A stretch of DNA of 64,000 nt from Bathymodiolus brooksi. Lineage: Eukaryota > Mollusca > Bivalvia > Mytilida > Modiolidae. The notes beneath the pieces were generated by a model. It made no database searches. It was not told where the DNA came from and saw only the letters and a list, made by a program, of their open reading frames with translations. The position numbers were made by a program, and so were the translations under genes. Location of the stretch: the NCBI GenBank assembly GCA_963680875.1, contig OY804577.1, positions 103,799,906-103,863,905 on the forward strand. The letters are read 5' to 3'. This document shows, piece by piece, positions 49,801 to 61,800 of the stretch (positions within the stretch are counted from its first letter, which is position 1; each line of letters starts with the position of its first letter).

Positions 49801-52800
49801 TGGCCCCCCCCCCCCCCCCCCCCTAACTTGAAATCCTGGATCCGCCCCTGCAATTAGATAATGTCAGTCTTCATATCCAGTTAGATAAGATCTTTTCTTA
49901 ATATGACTAAAACAGCTGATGTAGCACAAACTAAATTTTGACAACTTTTGAAGGAAAAAATATCAAAACATGTAGCTTTAATACTTATTATCAATATTTG
50001 TTTGTTTTTTAAACACGAAAATGAAAAAATATTTTACATTAAAAGGAAAGGAATTATATCAGTAAGATTGTCTGTTTTGAAAAATGTGAAATTTTTATAA
50101 AATATGGTTTTTTTTCAGTTTGCTTTGGATTCTAAATTAGAAGATTTAAATGAGGTGTATAAACCAGGACAATCTGTAGTTACCAAGGTTACACAGGTAG
50201 ACAAGGTCAAGAACCGTTTCCTAGTCAGTTTAAGAATGCAGGACTGTTACCATGGAGATGCTGATATTGGAATAGACTTACTTATGACCTATCTTACTGA
50301 GATGAATTTAATTCTTAGCAAAGTCAAGCTTAACAAAGGTATTTAAAGTAGTCATTGTTTTATCTATCTCCTGTAAATTTAGGAAATTAAAAGGGTTAGG
50401 GTAAGAGTTATGGTGTTTAATGCCACTTTCAGCAATAATTCAGTTATATTGTGGCAGTCAGTTTTATTTGTGGAGGAAACTGAAGTACCTGGAGAAAACC
50501 ACAGATTTGTCGCAAGTCACCAACAAACTTTATCACATAACGTTGTATCAAGTACAACTAGTCATGAGCGGGATTTGAGCTGTAAATCCAACTACCATAC
50601 GATCATGACCACAACGACCCCTGTATTAAGATATTTTGTAGATATTAGGTTAGTAAGAAGGGATATAGGTGTAAATGAACATGAGAAAGTATCAAATTTA
50701 ACACTTAGACACAAATTAAAGGAACATTGCATTTATTGAAGTTCCACATTTCACAGTCATGGCAGGGTCTTCAACAAGGAGCATAATTTATACTTTAAGA
50801 TAAGTGTGAAACAGCCCCTAGCCTGCAGTTGAGTGGTACTCTTTTCTTCTGTCGATAATAATTTGATTTTCTTTTTCAGAAAGTTGTCACTTTTAAAATG
50901 TAAAAACAATAGTTTGTGAAAACATCTTCCAGATTTTTGATTTTTTTTCTTATCTACAGAGAAAGAAAGAAAAAAATCTAGAATATAAAACCCTAAGTCA
51001 TTTGAATAACTAGAATTCCTTTTTATTAGCTCACCTGGCCATAGGCCATGTGAGCTTTTGTCATGGGTAAGCGTCCGTCCGTTAGCTTTTCACATTTAAA
51101 TCTTCTTCTCTGATACCGCTGAACAGAAATCAGCCAAACTTGCCAGAAATGTTCACTGGATGGTCCTCTACCAGATTTGTGTTTTTGGTGCTGATTTGAA
51201 ATCCAACATGGCTGCCAGGGTCCATAATGTGTTCTCATTGGCTGAAATTTTAAAAATCTTCTTGTCAGAAACCACTAAGTCAATTGAATTGTGACTTTGC
51301 AGGAATGATCATTGGGTGGTCCTGTACTAAAATTGTGAATCGTTTGCCGATCGGAAATTCAAGATGGCTGCCATGACTCGACTTAGTTTAACATTGGACC
51401 CTATGGGAATTTCACATTTTCATCTTTTTTTCTGAAACCACAAAACAGATTTGAACCAAACTTGGCAGAAATGTTCATTGGATGGTCATATACAAGATTT
51501 TTGTTTTTGGCGCTGATCGGAAATCCAACATGGCTGCCAGGGCCCATAATGTGTTCTGATTGGTTGAAATTTTAAAAATCTTCTTGTTAGAAACCACTAA
51601 GCCAATTGAATTGTGACTTTGCAGGAATGATCATTGGGTGGTCCTGTACTAAACTTGTGAATCGTTTGCCGATCGGAAATTCAAGATGGCCGCCATGACT
51701 CCACTTAGTTTAACATTGAACCCTATGGGAATTTCACATTTTCATCTTTTTTTCTGAAACCACAAAACAGATTTGAATCAAACTTGGCAGAAATGTTCAT
51801 TGGATGGTCATATACAAGATTTTTGTTTTTGGCGCTGATCGGAAATCCAACATGGCTGCCAGGGCCCATAATGTGTTCTGATCGGTCGAAATTTAAAAAA
51901 TCTTCTTGTTAGAAACCACTAAGCCAATTGAATTTTGACTTTGCAGGAATGATCATTGGGTGGTCCTGTACTAAACTTGTGAATCGTTTGCTGATCGGAA
52001 ATTCAAGATGGCCACCATGACTCGACTTAATTTTAACATTGGACCCTATGGAAAAAATGTTTAAAAGTCTTCTCCTCTGAAACCAGTAAGTCAGTTTAAA
52101 GCAAACATGGGATGAATGGTCCTTAGGTGGTCAACTTTCAAAATTATGTCCTGTGACCCCGACCTCCATCCAAGATGACAACCATCAGCAAACATAGTTT
52201 TAACATAGGACCCTATGGGAAATATATTTAAAAATCTTCTTCTCTGAAACCAGTAAGCCAATTTAAAGCAAACATGGCATGGATGGTCCTTAAGTGGTCA
52301 ATTTTCAAAATTGTGTCCAGTGACCCTGACCTCCATCCAAGATGGCCACCTTCAGCAGACATACTGTAGTTTTAACATAGGGCCCTATGGGAAAAAATGT
52401 TTTAAAATCTTCTCCTCTGAAACTAGTAAGCCAATATAGCAAACATGTCATCGATGGTCCTTAGGTGGTCAACTTCCAAAATTGTGTTCAGTGATCCCGA
52501 TCTCGGTTCAAAATGGCCGCCATCAGCAGACATAGTTTTAACATAGGACCCTATGGGAAAATTGTTTAAAAGTCTTCTCTTCTGAAACCAGTCAGCCAAT
52601 TTAAAGCAAACATGGCATGGATGGTCCTTGGGTAGTATACTTTCAAAATTGTGTCCGGTGACCACGACCTCCATCCAAGATGGCTGCCATGAGCAGACAT
52701 AGTTTTAACATAGAACCCTATGGCAGTATGGGATTTGAATAGTAACTTAGATGTATTCAGCATGCAGACAATCTTAAGAGGACTTATTTATGTCATGTGA

Positions 52801-55800
52801 GCGATACAGGCTCACCTGAGCCTCTAGTTTTAACTTCAAATTTTCATTTAAATTGACAGATTTTAAGTTGTAGTAAGTATACAAGTATTGTTGTTTTGAA
52901 CGTTGAATATTTCTTTTGTTGTAGGAAAAACGAGTAAGCTTGGAGACATAAAAGTTGGTCAGATTTACGACTTTATTGTAGAAGACAGTAGTTCTGATGG
53001 GATTCTGGGTCATATAGATAATAACGTGAGAGGAATATGTGAAAAAGAACATATAGATGGTAAATATGTGTGATTATTTAAGTAGGTTGATACTATGGTA
53101 TCTGTCGTCTGTAATTATATTGTGCCAATATCATCTGACTGATAAACAGTAAAATACATGTACATTACTCAAATGCACAAATTGTCCTAATGGCAAGATG
53201 TTAATGAACGCCTGGTGTTTAGGGTTAGGGTTATGGTGTTTAACAACACTTTCAACAATATTTCAGTTGTATTGTGGTGGTCAGTTTTATTGGTGGAGAA
53301 AACCGGAGTACCCAGAGAAAACCATAGACCTGCCGCAAGTCACTGACCAACTTTATCACATAATGTTGTATCGAGTACATCTCGCCTGAGCGGGATTCGA
53401 ACTCACAACGTTAGTGGTGATAGGCACTGATTGCATAGGTAGTTATAAATCCAACTACCATACGATCACGACCACGATGGCATCTGGTTGTTGGTTGATC
53501 CAATGGCAGAGTTTTATCAATGTGGAAATATGTGTTTGAAAAAGATAACAATTGGAGCAGTTAGTTTTCATACAGTGCTATAGATGGTTTATATTGATGT
53601 TCATAAAAAGCATAGATAAAAACTTTCCTGTAAACAATTTTAAGTTTGTTTTATTGGAGGTAAAAATTAGCCTTATCACTCTTTAATCTTGGTCATATTT
53701 TATTTTTTATCATATTTTACAGAAGAAGAATATGGAGTGGGAAGAAAACTAAAATGTGTTGTATTGTCAGTCAGTGTAGAAAATAAATGTGTAGAAGTTA
53801 CATTGTCTAAACATGTCGTGAAAGCTGTCAAAAATAGAAAACAATCTAAAATTAACAAGGTAAAAATTTTAAAAATAAGATGACAGATTACATTGATGTA
53901 TTTTTAATCAACATTGTCCGTTTAAAGGTTGGTTTGGTGTATGGTGTTTCACGCCACTTTCAACAATATTTCAGTTATATCGTGACGGTCAGTTTTATTG
54001 GTGGAGGAAACCGGAGTCACTGAAAAACTATATACACTAACAGAACTTCGCTGCCTCGAACTCGAATGAACTGTCAAAATTTTTTCGAGCTATCGGAGGT
54101 TCGAGCCACTGAGGTTCCGTAATTTCAGAGAGAGAAAAAATACGGTTCTGATGCAGGACAGTTTCATTACACTATAACTGATGCACAGTTCCATGGACCT
54201 TTGTCGTAAAATATATTTAATCCTTTAGAAAGATCTCAAAGAATACAGTTTCTGAATACCTCTTTGGTATCTTCAAATGTTCCTTAGAAATGTTTGTTCA
54301 CTTTGTTCGCGATCTATTTTATATACAAGAAATACAAGGTCGGATATTAACAGTTGGATCGATATCGGGATAATATTTGAATAATATATATTTTTGATGT
54401 CCAATTTTCAAATTTTAGCCAATGATCATTTTCTTCTTTTTTTTTTATTTGAATTTGAAGCAATTATATTTGTTTCTTGTGGTATTATATAGACATATAA
54501 TCTCAGGTTAATCGGAATTTCACTACTAGTACATTTCTATTTTTTGGTATTTAGATGAACCTTGAGATCACACAGTTTGATATTATTCGATTCCAGCAAC
54601 TATAAAAATAAAAAAATAAAATGGAAAAAAAAACTCTAAATAATACTAATTCATGTAATAACAATTTTAAATATTGTTTTGATAAACATTTGATTGTTTT
54701 AATTATTGTCGAGTGTAGGCTCAGCTTGGTACAATCAGTGGCATGGGCCTCAGGTTCAATAATCATTCTTTCTTTATCGTAATTAAAACAGTTAATAATA
54801 AAGCCACAGCTGAATTTAATGACTATTTAACACAAATTATGACAAGGTAATCCCTCTACCTGTAATCGTTAACTAAACAATTATCTGTTGGTAATCTGAC
54901 ATTTATCACACCTTGATGTAAGCGTATTCAACCATAACATACACAATGTTCGAATTTGGCATGGCAAAACTCGTGATTTTATTATTGACGGGACCATTTA
55001 TTGAGTTCGACTGTTCGAGGTATCAGTGTTCGAGCGAAAGGAGTAGGGCTTTACAATGTTACCAAAACACTTTTGTAAAATGCGAGTAAAAATTCCGTAT
55101 TGATAGCCAGACGGCGAGTTGATATTTCCGGAACATTTTCAATTTATTGGTGGAGGAAACCGGAGTACCCGAAGAAAACTATCGACTTTCCGACTTTGAT
55201 TTTCTGGTCTTATAAACCGCACAATTGACTCGGACATTAAACTTTTAAATCACATACTTTTGACGCTTGCAAGTGACCACGATTAGCAAAAAGCAAAATC
55301 TTCTCACAAAATTTTTTGATATAAATAAACCGGTTGAATCAACTGATTATGAAACTGGCCTGTCTGACGCAACATTGATGGAAGTATAAGCCAAAATACT
55401 GATGAAGATTTCGAGTTCTAAAGCTGAAAAGAGTAAATTCCAAGATGTCTCGAAGTCGGAGTTTTCGTGGCTCATTGATGATTCCAATAACTATGTTATG
55501 TATTGTTATGTTTGCAGAAAGGCAGGCCCAGATATTGCTGGCAAAACCGAATTTGTCACTGGAAAAAAGTTAAAACGTGAATGTTCAATGTGTTGTCAGA
55601 AAAAACCCATTCCTCAACTAATTATCTTCTGCCTCATTTAGGGCATTAATAATTATGTACAAATAAATACATATTGGAGATATTCTTTTGTTGGCGAATA
55701 AATTTGTTTTCCCTACTAGCCAGGGATTAGTGGGTGCTGATATGAATTGTAGAGCCCTGAGGAGTTTTTTTTACTAAGAAATATAAGGAAAATTGATGGG

Positions 55801-58800
55801 GCCTTCAAATCAGTTCGAACCATCCATAGACCGATCCGAGTGAAGTTTGACTGTACTTATATATTATATAAGATTTGGGTTATATTTTTTTACCTAGATA
55901 TTTTAACAGGGAATATATTAAAACCATAATGAAAAAAACCAAATAGACTGTTTTGAAAATATAAAATCAACCTTGTTTTTAACTTATTTCGTGAAAACTT
56001 CACCAGAAAATGATTCCTGTCATCATGATAATATGTCATGCATATTAATGTCACCCTTCGTTTAATTCCTCACTGCTCAGGCGTACAGTTGTTATTGGTT
56101 TAGAAAAAGGGGAAAATGGTGACGCATGCAATACTATACTCATAGTTCCGATTTAGAAAAAGGGGAAAATTGTGACGCATGCAAAACTAAGCTCAAAGTT
56201 CCCATGAAAAATATATCAGAAATCGACAAAAAAAGAGCACAAAAAACAAGTCTGGTCAAGATGTAATAAAACAAGTATCATTTGATTATTATTCTGTTGT
56301 AGGCAGAAGAAGGTGTATCAGTTGAAGGGGAGATAATTCTGATCAAGAAAGACTGTTTACTAGTATTACTGAAAGGACAGGTAGATGGAACCATTGCTTA
56401 TCTACCATCCAGGAGGGTAAGAGTAGTTCTATGATTAAATAACCTTTAAATACCCCTGAAAACAACAAAATTCTTGTACCTGGTATGCCAATCGTATAGA
56501 AATTTGCAGTTGTAAAATTTAAAATTGACTTTTTCAAATATCTATGTATACTGAGAAAGCTATGGATCTTCCATAATCACTGACAACCTTGATTACTTAA
56601 GGTTGTATCTAGTACATCTTACCTTGGGCATTATTTGCATAGGAATATATACCTACTATACTGTCCACTGTGGTACTTATTTTTTCAGAAAATCATGATA
56701 AGAATTACAAACTTTTACATTTGACCATATATGAATGAAATAAAAAATGAGAAATAAATCGTTCTATTTTCTCCCATTGCTATAGTATTAAATAATGAAT
56801 GCTTGATTACATATATCCAATCTTAATTAAAATTAGATGTTTGTGATATTTTCTTTTTAATTTTTATACGTCCGTCTTGAGACGGGCCGTATTATGTGAT
56901 TGGATATGACGGGCGGGCGTCCACACAGGTTTCCACATAATAATTTTAGTTCTGTATGTCGGATCTTTACCAAACTTGGCCACATGATTCCCCTGTGGAA
57001 GGGGAAGAACTCTATTTATTGTGGGGTCATTAGGTCAAAGGTCAAGGTCACCATTACTATAAATAGAATTTTTGACAACAGGGTCGTTTCCACATGATAA
57101 CTTTAGTTCTGTATATTGGATCTTTACCAAACTTGACCACGTGATTGCCCTGTGGAAGGGGAAGAACCCTATTTATTTTGGGGTCATTAGACCAAAGGTC
57201 ACCATAGCTATAAATAGAATTTTCGACAGCGGGTCGTTTCCGCATGATAAATTTAATTCCTGTGGAAATGGAAAAACTCTTTTTATTTTTGGCAGATTTT
57301 TAGCACAGTGATTCAAAGGACTTAATTTTCCTGCTCACATGATTAGTTGTTTAACTGAATTACCATTATACCATTTGATAATTTATATAGACGGGCGTAT
57401 TTTGTGATGCACACATTTCTTGTTTCTTTGGCAATACACTAACATCTAACAACATACAACCACATTGGGATGTAATGATTAGCATACTTGACTTGAGTGT
57501 GGTAAGCTCGTGGGATTGAGCTCAAGTCGGGTCAAACCAAAGACTATGAAATTGGTTTTTGTTGCTTTTCCGATAAGCACGTAGTATTACGGAGAACGAA
57601 CAAAGACTGATTGGTTCCGAATCAGGATAATGTGTCCAAGTGAAGTGACATGTCTACCCTCAGACTATTGTTTCAATGAGCTAGCACTGCAGAATCCAAC
57701 TAAGCGTTTTGGACTAGTGCAAGGCAGACATCATCATCATCTCATCGAATGTAACTTGTTCTCGTCTAATATAGCTGACAAATTGTGCACTTGGCGTTAA
57801 ACAACAATTCCTCACTCATTCACTCTAACCACATACAGTTTGTTGTCATGTCAGGTAGCGTTTCATTCATCTTTAACCATCCAATCATATTCAGGACAGT
57901 TAAATATATTAACTAATCGAACAACAGCTCTTGGTGTGTACTTAGTTTTAAATAGTGGGCTTATCACAGATTGGTCGGTTAAAAATATGAACCCTGACAT
58001 GACTTCATATGGGATATTGTGAGATTCTAGTGTATCACCAAAAACATTTAAAAAAAAAAGATACAACTTACATCTAATTTTAATTAGATTGACCTATATG
58101 ATTGTTAAATTTCACATATATGATGGTTAAATTTCACATATATGATGGTTAGATTTCACATATATGATGGTTAAATTTCACATATATGATGGTTAAATTT
58201 CACATATATGATGGTTAGATTTCACGTATATGATGGTTAAATTTCACATATGTGATGATTAGATTTCACATATATGATTGTTAAATTTCACATATATGAC
58301 AGTTAAATTTCACATATGTGATGGTTAGATTTCACATATATGATTGTTAAATTTCACATATATGATGGTTAAATTTCATATATATGATTGTTAAATTTCA
58401 CATATATGATGATTAAATTTCACATATATGATGGTTAAATTTCATATATATGATGGTTAAATTTTTTTTTTTTTTTTCAGCATTTAAATGATGTAATGGA
58501 AGTTCATCAGTATAGAGTGGGTCAAGTTTATACCATGATAGTTAAACGGTCAGTTTTATCAAATTTTAGGATTACCTTGCCTACTATAAAACAAAATGAA
58601 CAATCACCTCTCACCTCAAACAATTAAACACAAAAAAGACCATGACATATTGTGTTGGAAATCTAGGTCATGGCTTGGGACAGGCACAAAATAATTAGTT
58701 CTCTAGCGACAATACAGATATTAACAAACAATAAAACATTTGCTCAGATTCGCTTCCTCTCAAAATAACCAACCATCACAAAAATGAACGACAGCATAAA

Positions 58801-61800
58801 CATGGACAGTACAATAGCAGAGTCAATGAATGCTTGTAATTAAATGACTACTAGCTAGGAAGGTAGAATCTAGACCATTACTCTTTGGACAAAACAATCT
58901 TAACTGATATATCTAACAGATTTTATATCAATTAGTAATAAAACTAATTGTCTTCATCTTTTACATAACACTGACTTCAGCTGGTCAAAAGACATATCTC
59001 AGCAAACCAAAATGAGTATCTTAAATACCTGATTATAGAATTTTCTTTTCATTCAGCAACATGATTATGATTCTTCATCGGTCTATTACGAATTTCCTAA
59101 AAACTCTTTTATTATATCCTACAGTACATGCAAGAAGAAGTATGCTTTTGACATGTCTGTCTTTCTTTCCTAGCGTCATGATATCTTGTTAACCCAATAG
59201 ATCATTTTTATATCACCCAGTCAAAGAACTATGTGGGCTATCTTTTGTCTTTCGTAGTTGTCATCATCGCTGTTATCGTTTTGTATATTTTTATTTGATT
59301 GTTCCCATACTGCTGTTATCTCCATTATCAATCAAACTTAAGTGTTTATGGTGTTTGTAAGCTCTGTATTAACACATTTCTTACATATTAATATTAATAA
59401 TATTTATTGTTTATCAAGTGAAGGGTTAAAACTGTAGTTTTATATTGTAGAATTGTTGATGAACATGTGTTGTGTAGTTTAGAAATTCATGAGAAACAGA
59501 AAGGAGGAAAATCCAGTATGGTGTCTTCACAAGATAAGTTACAACTAGGAGAAATTGTTACAGTCAGGTTAGTAAAAATATTGTCATTTGAAATGTAAAA
59601 TTTTATCTTAATTTGTTAACATATGTATGGCTTCCCTTTTAAGCCAAGAACAATGGATTAAGGGCAGCTAAGGTTGATTTTTGCTTTCGTATTTATCATG
59701 AAAATGAAGCATCAGCTCAAATATGGGGGTGTTACAAAAGATAACCAGTTGGAACCAACAATTGCAGGAAAGAGATTTTTGAGGTCCTTTACTGAAATCT
59801 TCTTTCCATCTTGATCCATCAAAACACATGGCAGCCATGAACAATTCTATGTTCTGATTGACAGAAATTAAAAAAAAAATCACATTTGAAACTATAAGTA
59901 CAAATGGTTTTATAACGTAATACATGTGATACTTGTGAGATCCTTTAAAAGAAATTCCTCATTTCGTCTAGGTCAGCAGACCAAGCACATATGGCTGCTA
60001 TGAGCAATTTTTCTATTTGATTGGTTAAAGCTTTAAAAATCTTTTTCTCGGAAAGTACAAGTAAATCATTTACATGTTTAGAAGGGAGATAAGAAGATTG
60101 TTTATATTTTGTAGCATAAAGAAAATATATCAGCACCAACTAAATGTCACTTGTAATCGTTTAAATGGAAGGATTCATATAACAGAGATGGTTGATGATA
60201 TCCAGGATGTAAGTAATTTTCTAGTCAGTTTGTTAAATGTTTTCTCATCCTCAAAAATAACAAAGAAAATAAATGTTAGTGAAAACCGAAGAGACAAACA
60301 ATTATTATCTATATTTAATTTAATGGCACTACATATTAGATCAACTGAACCTCTCATCAAATCAGTTAAAAATAGGGACCGTCGTGATTGTGATGGTATA
60401 GCAGTTGGATTTACAACTACCTGTGCATTTAGTGCCTATCACCACTGAAGTTGTGAGTTCGAACCCTCTTCATGGTGAGGTGTACAACATTATGTGATAA
60501 AGTTTGTCAGTGTCTTGCGGCAGGTCAGTGGTTTTCTCCTGGTCCTCTGGTTTCCTCCACCAATAAAACTGACTGCCACGTTATAACTGAAATATTGTTG
60601 AAGGTGGCAAAAGGCACCATAAACCAAACCAAGCCATCAATTAAAAATAGATGAATATTTTTGTAAATCAATAGAAGATTGCTTTTGATATACAAAAGTT
60701 TACACTTAATCTCTGAATTAAGAGCTGAGATAATAATTCCAGTTAATATAGGAAACAGAATTAAAAAAAGCATTTGCTTGTTTCTGTATCCTATTATAGA
60801 ATTGCTATTGTTCTGTTTATATATGTCAGTTATACCAATAAAATATGTTTATACCAATAATTCCAGTAATTCATGGTCTATAATGTGGAGATGTATTTGA
60901 TTTACAGGGTACAAATCCATTATCTAGATATAAGCTACAACAGACACTGAAGGCTAAGGTTATAGGATTCAGAGAATGGCAGTCCAAGTAAGTCTGTATA
61001 TCTATATTTATGTTGAAAATGGTCCATTATACATGAATCCATAGGATACGATGGATGAAGTACATTCTAAAAGAATAAATTTCCAGTAAACTTTTTTTTT
61101 TTAAGTACAAACTTAGAAAATTTTGTGCTGAGTGATGAAATACATCATAATTGAAATGATTATATTTGTAGATAATCTAGTCACATGACCTCTAAACCAT
61201 TGTGCTTTCATTTTAATTCTGTTATGACAGTAGAATTTAAATGAAAACATATTTCATGTAATGAAGAAGTAAACAGGTATCGATATGAAAACTCAGAATA
61301 ATGTGTTTTTTCTTTTACAGAAAGCAGAAAACGTTGACATCAACAAAGACCAACCCATTCGTAGAATTTTCAATAAAACCTAGGTATACATTGGTTACCA
61401 TTGCAAATATTATTTTCAGTTATTACCTTTCCTGATGATACTTTCTAGTATTATTTAGACTGGCATTTCTATGATAAACATTTACAAATTCAACAAGGGG
61501 AATGATAGATTCTGATTGATTGACTGAAATATTGAAAAACATCTCCTCACATTAACTGGGTAATCAGAGTAATAATTTGGAAGAATTATCTTTACATGTT
61601 CTCACTTCTTGCTGACTCTACATCCAATATTGCAGTCACTGGGCATAATAGTTTATAATCTCTTGAAATATTAGAAACAAATCTTAAAATCTTTCCGATT
61701 CAACATCCAATATGGCCATGATAAAACAAAATCTTTCCAATCCAACATCCAATATGGTCGATCATAGAACAAAATCTTTCTGATCCTACATCCAATATGA

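Noticed and set aside
55402..55641. Zinc finger as an RRP5 exon
   Set aside because: RRP5 has no zinc finger at this point and exons 22 and 23 join in phase without it.
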